NCBI GenBank assembly: GCA_947497455.1
Contig: CANMGU010000002.1
Location: 590,506-654,505 of the forward strand
DNA from: an uncultured Sphingomonadaceae bacterium
GTDB taxonomy: Bacteria > Pseudomonadota > Alphaproteobacteria > Sphingomonadales > Sphingomonadaceae
Reading direction: 5' to 3'
Length of the DNA stretch: 64,000 nt
The notes beneath the pieces are model-generated. The model was given only the letters and a program-made list of their open reading frames with translations. It ran no database searches and was not told the DNA's origin. This document shows, one piece after another, positions 8,797-19,172 of the stretch (positions are counted from its first letter, which is position 1; each line of letters opens with the position of its first letter). The position numbers and the translations under genes were made by a program.

Positions 8797-9243
8797 TTAG
8801 CCCAGTTTCCCGCCAACCAGCTTGTCGAGGGAGAATAGACCACCGCCACGCGTAATCAGAACCAGCGCCAAAGCAACCCAGATAATATGTACAGACCACC
8901 AAGCTTCAGGATAGACGAAAAACTGGATGACCAAAGTCATGACAAGCAGTCCGGCAGCTCCGAAGCGGGTTGCAAGACCCAATACCAGCAATATCGGGAA
9001 GAAATGCTCGGCATAGGTTGCGATCAAACCGGTAATTTCGGGAAATGGCATGCCATATTCATCGCGAAACAGGTCGACGGTCAACTCTTTCATTGTCAGA
9101 AAACTGCCATCCTCGACCTTGGTACGCGCTGAGCGCCAGAAAATTCCGGCCAGTGCTACGCGGGCAAAGAGCAAAGCAATCGCCTCCGGAACTGCGCCGC
9201 TTACCAAGTTAATCGCTTTTTTAATCAGGTTCATCATGTTCAT
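8797..9243 (-). CDS. DoxX family membrane protein of the bufferin operon
   Basis: A 148-residue DoxX family protein with four predicted membrane helices. It contains the usual DoxX features: an Arg-rich first loop (ARVALAGIFWRSARTKVE) and a cluster of hydrophobic segments ending with a short polar tail. Genes of this family regularly follow DUF692/DUF2063 genes in bufferin-type operons. Inference: it may supply electrons or redox coupling for maturation of the precursor, or help at the membrane. This has not been shown from sequence. It begins 7 bases after the bufC-like stop, and 21 bp separate it from sigF. Confidence 0.85.
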   Translation of the reverse strand: MNMMNLIKKAINLVSGAVPEAIALLFARVALAGIFWRSARTKVEDGSFLTMKELTVDLFRDEYGMPFPEITGLIATYAEHFFPILLVLGLATRFGAAGLLVMTLVIQFFVYPEAWWSVHIIWVALALVLITRGGGLFSLDKLVGGKLG

Positions 9244-9250
9244 TACCCCA

Positions 9251-9973
9251 TCAAATTTTTATCATCACACCCGCTTGGATCAGTTTTATAAGGCGTTCCA
9301 TTGCAGTGTCTTCACCACCCAGTTCGATGGCCGAAGCCAAAAGGTTACCCATTGTTGAAATATTTGCAATTTTTTCCGCAATATCATGCTCTAACTGGGT
9401 TAGCGGGTGGAACAACACTTCGGCTTCCGGGCGTGCAACCAGCAACGCATCGGGCGTTTCATTGCCCAATTCCGCAAGTTCGGGAGAAAGTGCACCGGTG
9501 AGGTTGACCAGCCGCATCGCTGGGTGTGCACCGACGCGGAGACCAAGCAGGCTTGCTTCATCCAGTGTTGCGATATCATTGAGCACCAGCGCCGCCGCCT
9601 CAGTGCTGTGATAGCTTTTGATCCAGGCCCATTCTATCCGAGCCAGATCAACTTCTGTTTCGCTAAAGCCACGTTTCGCCAGAAATTCTGCAAAATTCGA
9701 CGCGATATTGTTCATATCGCAGGTCAGGATATGATCTTGCTCGATATAATCCCGAGAAACGGCATGGAAAGGCTCATGGCCCATATGCTCGTGCAATTTG
9801 GGATAGGCATTTTCCAGCGCCACGAGCCGCGCATGGGATACGGTATTGGCGTGGGCCTTAAGACCCAGAAGTGCTCTATCCGCACTCTCGCTGAACAGAT
9901 TATCGGGAAAATGCGCCGGACCTTTTTGCAGACACGCAATGAAGCGCGATTGGCCTTCAGCGAGCGAGGGCAT
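9251..9973 (-). CDS. DUF2063 protein, bufferin maturation partner (BufC/HvfC type)
   Basis: A 240-residue protein whose N-terminal half (about residues 5-95) matches the DUF2063 putative DNA-binding domain, now seen as the partner subunit of MNIO enzymes. The C-terminal half binds the enzyme/precursor in known relatives. Starting at ATG 9973 gives the typical beginning MPSLAEGQSRF. A longer reading up to 10024 would overlap the upstream gene by 68 bases and has no family-like residues, so it was rejected. The preferred start overlaps the end of the MNIO gene by 17 bases, which suggests coupled synthesis of the two subunits. It presumably delivers the bufferin precursor to the MNIO enzyme. Confidence 0.87.
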   Translation of the reverse strand: MPSLAEGQSRFIACLQKGPAHFPDNLFSESADRALLGLKAHANTVSHARLVALENAYPKLHEHMGHEPFHAVSRDYIEQDHILTCDMNNIASNFAEFLAKRGFSETEVDLARIEWAWIKSYHSTEAAALVLNDIATLDEASLLGLRVGAHPAMRLVNLTGALSPELAELGNETPDALLVARPEAEVLFHPLTQLEHDIAEKIANISTMGNLLASAIELGGEDTAMERLIKLIQAGVMIKI

Positions 9974-10841
9974 GCTGATTCTCGTCCAGAACATGGCTGC
10001 CGAGCACTTTTTCAACCTTTGCAACCTCGGTCATCAGCACATCATATGCGGGAATATCGGTATCCCACTCGATCAGCGTCGGTTTCGGGCCAGCGCGTGT
10101 GATGAAGCGCTCGTAAAGCCGCCAAGTGATATCGCTGACAATAGATCCGTGATCATCGATCAGCAGAGGACCGCTTTCATGGTCTTCACGGGCATGGCCA
10201 GCGAGATGCATCTCGCCGACAATATCGGGATTGATCGCATCGATATAGGCTTCCATGTCGAGCCCGACATTGGTGGCGGTGACCTCGACATTATTGATAT
10301 CGAACAGCAAGCCGCAGCCCGCCTGATTGCAAAGCGCTGTGATAAAATCGGTCTCACTCATCTCGTCGTCACGATAGCTGAGATAACGCGACGGGTTTTC
10401 GATCAGCATGGATCGTTTCAGCCGATCCTGTACTTTGCCAATCTGGGCGGCAAAATGATCCAGCGCTTCTTTGGTGTAGGGAATGGGGAGCAGATCAGGA
10501 TAGCGATCATGGGCATTGCCGCTCCAGCTGAGATGGTCGGATACCATGGCTGGCTGGTAACGGTCACATAGAGACGCAATCTTATCGAGATCATATGCAT
10601 TGAGACCGTCAGCTGAGCCTAGGGAGAGCCCAACGCTGTGAAAGCTCAATGGATAGTCTTCGGCGATGGCGGTCAGCCAACGATGGAGCGGACCACCATC
10701 ACCGAAGTAATTCTGCGGATGCACCTCGACCCATCCGGGTTTTTTTGATCCGACTTCCTCAGACAATACATCATTATAATGTACCGACTTCAGACCTATG
10801 CCACCTGATGGAGGGAGGGAGCGTGACACAGGCGTTTTCAT
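9957..10841 (-). CDS. MNIO family enzyme (DUF692), bufferin-modifying
   Basis: A 294-residue protein of the multinuclear non-heme iron oxidase family (MNIO, formerly DUF692), with a TIM-barrel fold. The conserved metal-ligand motifs are in place: VEVHPQNYF, SFHSVGLSLG, SDHLSW, LIENPSRYLS, LFDINNV, MHLAGH, LIDDHGS and LIEWDTDIP. Enzymes of this family rewrite cysteine residues of ribosomally made peptides. Members next to DUF2282 precursors (bufferins) convert cysteines to thiooxazole-type heterocycles that bind copper. Here a DUF2282 gene lies 92 bp upstream and the DUF2063 partner gene overlaps downstream, so the assignment as bufferin maturase is well supported by context. Confidence 0.92.
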   Translation of the reverse strand: MKTPVSRSLPPSGGIGLKSVHYNDVLSEEVGSKKPGWVEVHPQNYFGDGGPLHRWLTAIAEDYPLSFHSVGLSLGSADGLNAYDLDKIASLCDRYQPAMVSDHLSWSGNAHDRYPDLLPIPYTKEALDHFAAQIGKVQDRLKRSMLIENPSRYLSYRDDEMSETDFITALCNQAGCGLLFDINNVEVTATNVGLDMEAYIDAINPDIVGEMHLAGHAREDHESGPLLIDDHGSIVSDITWRLYERFITRAGPKPTLIEWDTDIPAYDVLMTEVAKVEKVLGSHVLDENQHALAR

Positions 10842-10894
10842 AACGGACAGATCAAAATTTGAGGTGTGAGCTTTGGTAGCATCCGCAAAACCTA

Positions 10895-10915
10895 GCGTAA
10901 AACAGAGTTTTGCGC
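10895..10915 (-). promoter_or_regulatory. Hairpin between bufferin precursor and MNIO genes
   Basis: In the 92-bp spacer a 9-bp stem (arms 10895-10903 and 10907-10915, one G-T pair) closes a 3-base loop. On the minus-strand transcript it follows the precursor stop codon by about 19 bases. It lacks a full T tract, so it is more likely a partial terminator or an RNA-stabilising 3-prime structure. Either would make precursor mRNA more abundant than the enzyme mRNA. Confidence 0.45.
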
Positions 10916-10933
10916 CAGAGACTTACAGAAGGG

Positions 10934-11230
10934 TTAGCCTCTCTGCGGCACCGGCTTCTTATTGCCTTTTTTCGCGGTCAACGAACCACCAGCTTTAGTG
11001 CAGCTGCCTTTGGCGGTATATTTCCAGGCATTGCCCTGATAATCTGCGGTTGATGTACCGGCACAGCTGGTGCCTGGTCCTGCGGCACAATCATTCTTGC
11101 CTTTCAGCGCGATGCCGAAACATTTTTCTTTGGCGCCTGCCGCAACAGCGGTGGTTGGAGAAATGGCAATGGTTGCAGCAGCGGCGAGGGCGGCGGCAGC
11201 AGCTGTTGCTTTGATCATGGAGTTGGACAT
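10934..11230 (-). CDS. Bufferin-type RiPP precursor (DUF2282)
   Basis: A 98-residue secreted protein of the DUF2282 family. An Ala-rich signal peptide (about residues 1-31, ending near AVAAGA) precedes a short mature part with four cysteines: C37 (EKCFG), C48 (KNDCAAG), C56 (TSCAGTST) and C77 (GSCTKAGG). The spacing is the conserved BufA1 pattern. The C-terminal tail is basic and rich in Gly and Lys. The start at 11230 has a good AGAGG ribosome binding site; the open frame continues upstream to 11452 but that part is leader, since the SigF-type promoter lies inside it. In related systems the cysteines are modified by the MNIO enzyme and the product binds copper in the periplasm. First gene of the operon. 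Confidence 0.9.
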   Translation of the reverse strand: MSNSMIKATAAAAALAAAATIAISPTTAVAAGAKEKCFGIALKGKNDCAAGPGTSCAGTSTADYQGNAWKYTAKGSCTKAGGSLTAKKGNKKPVPQRG

Positions 11231-11294
11231 GGGGTTTTCCTCTCTTGGAATTGGGATAATAAGGATGAACCTGTCTCGCAGGCTCATTGATAGT

Positions 11295-11320
11295 TTCGCG
11301 GGATCGGTTCGGATGGTTAC
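11295..11320 (-). promoter_or_regulatory. SigF-type ECF promoter (GTAACC-N16-CGAA)
   Basis: On the minus strand GTAACC (11320-11315) is followed after exactly 16 bases by CGAA (11298-11295). As I recall it, the SigF promoter consensus of Caulobacter is GTAACC-N16-CGAA, an exact match. Transcription would start near 11288, giving a leader of about 58 bases before the bufferin precursor ATG at 11230. Confidence 0.8.
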
Positions 11321-11427
11321 AGTTGTTTTCTCAAGACCAAGAAAAATCCGTGTATGATTTTTTGAAAACGGCATTTTTCTGTTGGGTACAGCGGAAAAAA
11401 GAATCAGATTTTTTTTGCAGCTAAGCC

Positions 11428-11454
11428 TTGACGATCGCTGAGAATAGCCCATAT
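11428..11454 (+). promoter_or_regulatory. Probable groESL promoter
   Basis: CTTGACG (-35, TTGACG at 11428-11433) is followed after 15-16 bases by a CCATATGG segment (-10, about 11449-11455). This resembles both a housekeeping promoter and the alphaproteobacterial heat-shock sigma-32 type (CTTG...CYTATNT). The CIRCE operator begins about 8 bases downstream, where a repressor would block it. Confidence 0.5.
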
Positions 11455-11462
11455 GGGCGTCG

Positions 11463-11489
11463 TTAGCACTCGACTCAAAGGAGTGCTAA
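11463..11489 (+). promoter_or_regulatory. CIRCE operator (HrcA binding site)
   Basis: TTAGCACTC (11463-11471), a 9-base spacer and GAGTGCTAA (11481-11489) make a perfect CIRCE inverted repeat, the known operator of the HrcA heat-shock repressor. It lies about 80 bp before groES, so groESL is predicted to be under HrcA control. hrcA itself is not in this window. Confidence 0.95.
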
Positions 11490-11571
11490 TCCTCCATTGA
11501 ATATATCTTGATGGCCCGGGCTAAAGGAGCGGGGCCGCAGGAAAGTAAATTTGGATAAGAAAGGCAAACTT

Positions 11572-11859
11572 ATGAAATTTCGTCCACTACATGATCGTGT
11601 ACTGGTTAGCCGCGTCGAAGCGGACACGAAAACCGCTGGCGGTATCATCATTCCAGACAGCGCTCAGGAAAAACCATCTGAAGGTAAAGTTGTTGCGGTT
11701 GGCAATGGTTTGAAAGACGACAACGGCAAGTCAACGCCGCTCGACGTCAAAAAAGGCGACAAGATCCTGTTCGGCAAATGGTCCGGTACGGAAGTCACCG
11801 TTGAAGGCAAAGACCTGATCATCATGAAAGAAAGCGATATCCTCGGTATCATCGAGTAA
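11572..11859 (+). CDS. groES: Co-chaperonin GroES
   Basis: A 95-residue Hsp10 protein that caps the GroEL chamber. The start [12 protein letters not shown] and the mobile-loop region (about residues 17-34, [15 protein letters not shown]) are canonical, and the C-terminus ends with DILGIIE. An in-frame TTG at 11551 would add 7 residues but has no family support; the ATG at 11572 has AAGAAAGG upstream. It is followed after 50 bp by groEL, with a CIRCE operator and a probable promoter upstream. Confidence 0.97.
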   Translation: MKFRPLHDRVLVSRVEADTKTAGGIIIPDSAQEKPSEGKVVAVGNGLKDDNGKSTPLDVKKGDKILFGKWSGTEVTVEGKDLIIMKESDILGIIE

Positions 11860-11894
11860 TCGCATTTCATTCCACTAAACATTCATTCTCATAA

Positions 11895-13565
<1,671 letters not shown>

Positions 13566-13598
13566 ACCCAACCACTCGGCTAACACCGAAAAACATGA

Positions 13599-13630
13599 GG
13601 GGCTGGAAGGAAACTTCCGGCCCCTTTTTT
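13599..13630 (+). terminator. Rho-independent terminator of groESL
   Basis: An 11-bp stem (GGGGCTGGAAG at 13599-13609 with CTTCCGGCCCC at 13614-13624, one G-T pair) closes a GAAA loop and runs into six T residues. Confidence 0.92.
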
Positions 13631-13728
13631 GATTTAGGTGGTCTATCAATTTGCCGGCTATGTTTTCAAACATCGCGGACTGTGCCATGCAGTTGCTAAT
13701 GTAACTTCTTACACAGGGATCAGACCGC

Positions 13729-15585
13729 ATGACCAAATTTTTCACGCTCCTATTGGCTTCCACCACATTGGCGGGTTGCGCGGCGACAGCGCAGTCGGTT
13801 CAAACCCAAACGCCAGCTCCGGTCGTTGCAGATGCGATGGAAACCGAGACGGACCGTCTGAACATCTGGTTTGACAAAAAATTTGAAGAACAGCTGGCTT
13901 TCAGTCCGATCCGTCAGACCCTCTTGGGCCGCCGGACCGCCTATGATCAGATTGACGATTATTCGGTCGAAGCTGCAGACCGTCAGTTGGCGTGGATGAG
14001 AAATGCCACGGCAGAGATGAAGCGAGACTTTGACTATGATAAACTAACGCCGGATGCGAAAATATCCTGGGACATGTGGTTGTTCCGGTTGGAGCAGGCA
14101 GAAGTCGGCGTACCGTTTCGCCAGAATGGTTATGTGCTGCACCAATTTAATGGCCAGCAAAGTTTCTTTCCAACCTTTCTGATCAATCAGCACCGTGTTG
14201 CAAGCGAGTCTGATATGGTCGCCTTTATCGAACGGCTCAAAGGCAGCGCGCGGGCCCTCGACCAGCTGCTCACGCGCGCGCAGGCCAATGCCGAGTCCGG
14301 AACACGGCCACCGCGCTTTGCCTATGAAGGGGTGATCGAGCAGTCTGGAAAAATCACCGCCGGCGCGCCGTTTGATGATGGCAAACCGTCGGCCCTTTGG
14401 GAGGCGACCGAGAATAAATTGGCGGCTTTGGTGAAAGCAGGCACGATTACGCAACGCCGGTCGGACGAATTGAAGGAGCAGGCGCGGGCGGCGCTTACCG
14501 GATCGTTAAAGCCAGCCTATGAGCGGATCATCACCTGGTTCAAACAGGATCTGCCCAACACAAAAGAGGCACCCTTTGGTGTTTCCGAGCTGCCCAATGG
14601 CGAAGCCTTTTATAATTACCGCCTGGCCAATCAGACAACGACCAGTCTGACGGCGGAAGAAATTCACACCATCGGTCTTTCGGAAGTCGCACGCATTCGC
14701 AGCGAGATGGAAGCGATCAAGGACAAAGTAGAATTCAAGGGTGATTTGCAAGCCTTCTTCACTTTCCTCCGCGAGGACGATCAGTTCTATTTCTCGGAGG
14801 ATGACAAGGGCGCGCAGGATTATATTGATACCGCCGAAAAGCATCTGGCGTTTATCAAAACCCGTCTGCCTGACTTTTTCGGAACTCTGCCAAAGGCTGA
14901 TCTGGTCGTAAAACGGGTTGAGCCTTTTCGCGAACAAGATGGCGCGGCCCAGCATTACCGGCCCGGTACGCCGGATGGAACGCGGCCCGGCACCTATTAT
15001 GCGCATTTGTCGGATATGCGAGCGATGCCGATCCACAGTCTGGAGGTCATAGCCTATCATGAAGGCAATCCGGGCCACCATATGCAAAGCTCCATCGCGC
15101 AGGAATTGACGGGCATTCCGAAATTCCGCGCGCAGGGTGGTTATATCCCGGCCTTTGGTGAAGGATGGGCGCTCTATTCCGAACTGTTGTCGAAAGAAAT
15201 GGGTGCCTATGAAAACCCCTATTCCGACTTTGGCCGGTTGACGACAGAAATATGGCGCGCAATTCGGCTGGTGGTTGATACCGGCTTGCACAGCAAGGGT
15301 TGGAGCGAGGAAAAGGCGGTGGAATATTTCCTTGCCAACTCGCCTATTCCTGAAACGGCCGTGCGCAGTGAAGTGCGCCGTTATCTGGTGATGCCGGGGC
15401 AGGCGACGAGCTATAAAATCGGTATGCTGAAAATTCAGGAACTGCGCGCCCAGGCCGAGAAGGAACTGGGGGATGCCTTCGATATCAGAGGTTTTCACGA
15501 CACCGTACTGGGCGGCGGTTCGGTTCCGCTGAACATATTGGAAAAGCAGGTGAACCAATGGATTGTGAAACAAAAAACATCCTGA
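13729..15585 (+). CDS. DUF885 family lipoprotein, putative metallopeptidase
   Basis: A 618-residue protein with a lipoprotein signal: the N-terminal hydrophobic segment ends in the lipobox LAGC with C17, so it should be anchored to a membrane facing the periplasm. The remainder belongs to DUF885, a zincin-like family. The metal-binding motif HEGNPGHH begins at H444. The EGWALYSE motif about 40 residues further on supplies the usual third ligand glutamate. Members are predicted peptidases of the periplasm, but the substrate is unknown. It has its own region of 98 bp after the groESL terminator. The next gene, sdaA, starts 55 bp downstream on the same strand. Confidence 0.85.
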   Translation: MTKFFTLLLASTTLAGCAATAQSVQTQTPAPVVADAMETETDRLNIWFDKKFEEQLAFSPIRQTLLGRRTAYDQIDDYSVEAADRQLAWMRNATAEMKRDFDYDKLTPDAKISWDMWLFRLEQAEVGVPFRQNGYVLHQFNGQQSFFPTFLINQHRVASESDMVAFIERLKGSARALDQLLTRAQANAESGTRPPRFAYEGVIEQSGKITAGAPFDDGKPSALWEATENKLAALVKAGTITQRRSDELKEQARAALTGSLKPAYERIITWFKQDLPNTKEAPFGVSELPNGEAFYNYRLANQTTTSLTAEEIHTIGLSEVARIRSEMEAIKDKVEFKGDLQAFFTFLREDDQFYFSEDDKGAQDYIDTAEKHLAFIKTRLPDFFGTLPKADLVVKRVEPFREQDGAAQHYRPGTPDGTRPGTYYAHLSDMRAMPIHSLEVIAYHEGNPGHHMQSSIAQELTGIPKFRAQGGYIPAFGEGWALYSELLSKEMGAYENPYSDFGRLTTEIWRAIRLVVDTGLHSKGWSEEKAVEYFLANSPIPETAVRSEVRRYLVMPGQATSYKIGMLKIQELRAQAEKELGDAFDIRGFHDTVLGGGSVPLNILEKQVNQWIVKQKTS

Positions 15586-15640
15586 AAACACGTGGTCTGG
15601 AAAGAGACTGCCTTGAAAGAGACTACCGGGAAAGACACTG

Positions 15641-17017
15641 ATGGTCGCAAGCACCTTTGAACTGTTTAAAATCGGTGTCGGGCCATCCAGCTCGCACACC
15701 ATGGGTCCGATGTCAGCGGCGGCGGATTTTGTCGCACGCCTCCGGGATCAGGGCATCCTTGATCATATTACGCGCGTGGAAGCCAAGCTGTTCGGTTCTC
15801 TCGCCTTGACCGGCAAGGGGCATGCGACCGACCGTGCCATCCTGCTTGGACTGTCCGGCCAGGTTCCGGATAATATCGAACCGGATGCCGCTGATGCTCT
15901 GGTCGATCAGATCAGAACGCGGGAGCGGATCAGCCTTGATGGCAAACAGGATATTGACTTTGATGAAGTGGCCGATGTCATTTTTGATCAACGCAAGCGC
16001 CTGGATTTTCACTCCAACGCGATGCGCTTTACGGTCTTCAAGGATGAGGAGGAACTGGCGAGCCGTGTCTATTATTCGGTTGGTGGTGGCGCGATATTGA
16101 ATGAGGATCAGATTGGGGCCAATAATCCCGAAAACGGCCTGTGGGACGTGCCGCATCCTTTCTGTTCCGGCACCGATCTCCTTGACATCGCGAAGACCAA
16201 GGGCCTGTGCATCGCCGATATCATGCGCAACAACGAACGCGCCGCCAAATCCGACGAAGAGATCAGCGTGGGTATCCGGCAGATCGCCGATGCGATGTCA
16301 CACTGTATTGATCGCGGCATCCGGTCTGAAGGAATCTTGCCCGGAGGTTTGAAAGTGAAACGCCGGGCGCCCTTGATCCATGCCCGCTTGATGGAGCGTC
16401 AGGAACGGGCATTGTCCGATCCATTGACCGTTCTCGACTGGGTGAATCTGTGGGCTCTGGCGGTGAATGAGGAAAATGCCGCAGGCGGTAAAGTGGTCAC
16501 CGCGCCGACCAATGGGGCTGCAGGTATAGTGCCCTCAGTCCTGCGTTTTTATGAACGCTTTTCGCCACAGGCAGATGTTGAGGGAATCGAGAAATTTCTG
16601 CTAACCGCCGCAGCGATCGGGTCGTTGTTCAAGGAAAATGCGTCTATATCAGGGGCTGAAGTGGGCTGTCAGGGCGAAGTTGGTGTTGCCTGTTCGATGG
16701 CAGCGGCGGGTCTTACAGCGGCCTGGGGCGGGACACCTTTGCAGGTCGAGAATGCGGCCGAGATCGGTATGGAGCATAATCTCGGACTGACCTGCGATCC
16801 GGTCGCCGGATTGGTGCAGGTGCCGTGTATCGAACGCAACGCTGTTGGCGCCGTCAAAGCAATTGAAGCGGCCCGGCTTGCGATCATGGGTGATGGTACG
16901 CACCGGGTGAGCCTGGATGAAGTTATCGAAACAATGCGCAAAACCGGTTTGGATATGAGCGAGCGTTACAAGGAAACATCACAAGGTGGGCTCGCCGTCA
17001 ATCTGGTGGAATGCTAA
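15641..17017 (+). CDS. sdaA: L-serine ammonia-lyase, iron-sulfur type
   Basis: A 458-residue single-chain L-serine dehydratase that converts L-serine to pyruvate and ammonia using a [4Fe-4S] cluster. The N-terminal beta domain contains [15 protein letters not shown]. The C-terminal alpha domain carries the three cluster cysteines C343 (GCQGEVG), C385 (TCDPVAG) and C396 (VPCIERN), matching the numbering I recall for the Legionella enzyme. Length and start are normal. The gene is 55 bp downstream of the DUF885 gene and 27 bp upstream of the metallo-hydrolase gene. The tail [14 protein letters not shown] is also conserved. Role: serine catabolism. Confidence 0.95.
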   Translation: MVASTFELFKIGVGPSSSHTMGPMSAAADFVARLRDQGILDHITRVEAKLFGSLALTGKGHATDRAILLGLSGQVPDNIEPDAADALVDQIRTRERISLDGKQDIDFDEVADVIFDQRKRLDFHSNAMRFTVFKDEEELASRVYYSVGGGAILNEDQIGANNPENGLWDVPHPFCSGTDLLDIAKTKGLCIADIMRNNERAAKSDEEISVGIRQIADAMSHCIDRGIRSEGILPGGLKVKRRAPLIHARLMERQERALSDPLTVLDWVNLWALAVNEENAAGGKVVTAPTNGAAGIVPSVLRFYERFSPQADVEGIEKFLLTAAAIGSLFKENASISGAEVGCQGEVGVACSMAAAGLTAAWGGTPLQVENAAEIGMEHNLGLTCDPVAGLVQVPCIERNAVGAVKAIEAARLAIMGDGTHRVSLDEVIETMRKTGLDMSERYKETSQGGLAVNLVEC

Positions 17018-17044
17018 GACCATCAAGTCCGACCGGAGGAATAA

Positions 17045-18139
17045 ATGAGCAGATCAAAATTTTTCAGCAAACGTCTGCTCTGGGGTTTGGCCATCGGAAC
17101 TGGCGTGCTTGTCAGCGCGACATGGCTTCTGCGTCCGGAGATAGGGGCCCGGCTTTTTGTCAGCGCCGTGGAAACCGCGGTTACCCGTGATGTGACGGGT
17201 GATCTGCCCGACGGTATGCATCTGGCTTTATGCGGGACCGGATCGCCACTGCCCGACCCCAGTCGTGCGGGCCCCTGTTCCGCCGTGATCATCGAGGGCA
17301 AGCTGTTCATTATAGATATTGGCGGCGGAGCGGTGCGCCGACTGGGAGAAATGGGGCTTAATCCAGGTCAGGTTGAAGCGCTGCTTCTGACCCATTTTCA
17401 CAGTGATCATATTGACGGGATGGGCGAACTCTTGCTGCAACGCTGGGCGGGTGGTGGCCATGACAAGCCCTTGCCGGTTATCGCTCCCGAAGGCGTAGCG
17501 CCGATCGTCGAAGGAATAAACACGGCTTATGCTGCTGATGCCCGCTACCGGGTGGCGCATCATGGCGAAGATATCATGCCACCATCCGGAATCGGAGGGG
17601 TCGCGCAGCCCTTTGCTTTACCGACAGATGAGGCTGAACAGATTGTCTATGATCAGGATGGTCTGACAATCACAGCTTTTGCCGTCAATCATGAACCGGT
17701 GGTGCCAGCGGTCGGATATCGCTTTGACTATAAAGGCCGGTCGATCGTGTTTAGCGGCGATACCACCCGAAGCCAGGCGATTGAAAAAGCCTGCAAGGGC
17801 TGTGACATATTGGTGCACGAAGTGCTGAACGCCGAGATGGTTGCGATTGTCGAGGCGGCGATGAAAAAAGCGGGACGACCAAGGATTGAAAAGATCATGG
17901 CTGATATTCCTGATTATCATGCCACACCAGCCGAGGTCGCGGAATCAGCGAAAGCTGCCAAAGCGAAGATGCTGGTCTTCTCCCATATCGTTCCGGCGGT
18001 GCCGATAGGTTTTCTGGAACCCTATTATCTGAAAGATGTGACCACTGGCTTCGGCGGGGAAATGGTGATGGGCAAGGATGGAATGCTGTTCATTCTCCCT
18101 GCCAATACAGATAATATCGAGCGACGGGATTTGCTCTAG
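17045..18139 (+). CDS. MBL-fold metallo-hydrolase with N-terminal membrane anchor
   Basis: A 364-residue metallo-beta-lactamase-fold protein. A hydrophobic segment at about residues 14-31 (LLWGLAIGTGVLVSATWLL) acts as a signal anchor, so the enzyme should face the periplasm. The zinc-binding motif THFHSDHIDG is intact, followed by further ligands in FSGDTTRS and SHIVP near the end. The arrangement resembles RNase Z-like/arylsulfatase-like hydrolases, but the exported location argues against tRNA processing. The substrate is unknown. It begins 27 bp after sdaA with a CGGAGGA ribosome binding site and is followed after 28 bp by an oxidoreductase gene, so the cluster 15641-19172 may be one transcription unit. 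Confidence 0.85.
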   Translation: MSRSKFFSKRLLWGLAIGTGVLVSATWLLRPEIGARLFVSAVETAVTRDVTGDLPDGMHLALCGTGSPLPDPSRAGPCSAVIIEGKLFIIDIGGGAVRRLGEMGLNPGQVEALLLTHFHSDHIDGMGELLLQRWAGGGHDKPLPVIAPEGVAPIVEGINTAYAADARYRVAHHGEDIMPPSGIGGVAQPFALPTDEAEQIVYDQDGLTITAFAVNHEPVVPAVGYRFDYKGRSIVFSGDTTRSQAIEKACKGCDILVHEVLNAEMVAIVEAAMKKAGRPRIEKIMADIPDYHATPAEVAESAKAAKAKMLVFSHIVPAVPIGFLEPYYLKDVTTGFGGEMVMGKDGMLFILPANTDNIERRDLL

Positions 18140-18167
18140 ACTGGGCCCTGAAAAGGGGAGGCAGGCA

Positions 18168-19172
18168 ATGACGACAAATCGTTTCTGGCAATTGAACAAA
18201 CGGCCTGAGGGTGACGATGTCGCGAGCGCATTGTCACTGGAAAGTGAACCGATGCCGGAACTGGCTCAGGGCCAAGTGCTGGTAAAAGCGGCATATCTCT
18301 CAATGGATGCGGGTACCCGCATGTGGATGACGGAACGGCAAGACAGTTATCAGCCGCCGCTAGAACTGGGCACAAAAATGGTCGGTCTCGTGCTGGGTCA
18401 TATTGCGGCGTCGCGCCATGACGGATTTGCCGAGGGTGATCTTGTTCGCGGTTTTGGCCAGTGGGCTGAACATGCCGTGATCGAACCGGAACTGGCCGGG
18501 CTGGTCAAAGTGGATGACACCATAAGCGATATCAAACAGCATTTTGGTGTGCTCGGCTTTAACGGCTGGACGGCTTTATGGGGATTACAGGAAACGGCAG
18601 GGGTGAAGGCCGGTCACAATGTCCTGGTTTCGGCCGCCGCTGGGGCAACGGGGGTGCTGGCTTGTCAGATTGCGAAAATACTGGGTGCCAATGTCTATGG
18701 TCTCGCAGGCGGGCCGGACAAATGCCGTTGGCTGGAAAGCGAGTTGGGCATCACCAAGGCAATTGACTATAAAAATGACGATATCGCAGCCGAGCTGGCG
18801 AAGGTTGAAGGCGGGATCAACGCCTATTTCGACAATGTCGGCGGGCCGATTCTTGACGATGTGCTACCCAATATGGCGCTTTATGGACGGGTGGCATTAT
18901 GCGGCTTGCTGGCCCAGTATAAGGGCGATGGGCGCGGTCACGGGCCAGAGCATTTTGATCAGATTCTGATGAAACGGTTGCGGGTTGAAGGCTTTTTCTC
19001 TCCTGATTTCATGGATCAGGGAGAGCGACTAACGGTGCAGCTCAACGCTTGGCTAGATCAGGGGCTGATTGATACGCCGTTTGATGTGACCGATGGTATT
19101 GAGAATGTGTTGGCTGCTTATGACAAGCTTTTTACCGGCGGCAATATCGGTAAGGTATTGGTCAAGCTTTAG
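18168..19172 (+). CDS. NADP-dependent oxidoreductase, medium-chain (leukotriene B4 dehydrogenase/PTGR-like)
   Basis: A 334-residue zinc-independent medium-chain dehydrogenase of the YncB/PTGR type, which reduces the double bond of enones with NADPH. The N-terminal catalytic fold (NRFWQLNKRPEGD...) is followed by the nucleotide-binding motif AAAGATGVLACQIAK and the typical YFDNVGGPILDDVL segment. Start: ATG 18168, preceded by GGGGAGG; the open frame reaches up to 18078 but there it lies inside the preceding gene. Its last 11 bases overlap the end of the convergent MFS transporter gene. Confidence 0.9.
   Translation: MTTNRFWQLNKRPEGDDVASALSLESEPMPELAQGQVLVKAAYLSMDAGTRMWMTERQDSYQPPLELGTKMVGLVLGHIAASRHDGFAEGDLVRGFGQWAEHAVIEPELAGLVKVDDTISDIKQHFGVLGFNGWTALWGLQETAGVKAGHNVLVSAAAGATGVLACQIAKILGANVYGLAGGPDKCRWLESELGITKAIDYKNDDIAAELAKVEGGINAYFDNVGGPILDDVLPNMALYGRVALCGLLAQYKGDGRGHGPEHFDQILMKRLRVEGFFSPDFMDQGERLTVQLNAWLDQGLIDTPFDVTDGIENVLAAYDKLFTGGNIGKVLVKL

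Noticed and set aside
11231..11452. N-terminal extension of the bufferin precursor up to 11452
   Set aside because: It has no signal-peptide logic, precedes a proper signal peptide with good ribosome site at 11230, and contains the SigF promoter.
14506..15702. 398-codon open frame antisense to the DUF885 gene and into sdaA
   Set aside because: It covers the ends of two well-supported genes and shows no domain.
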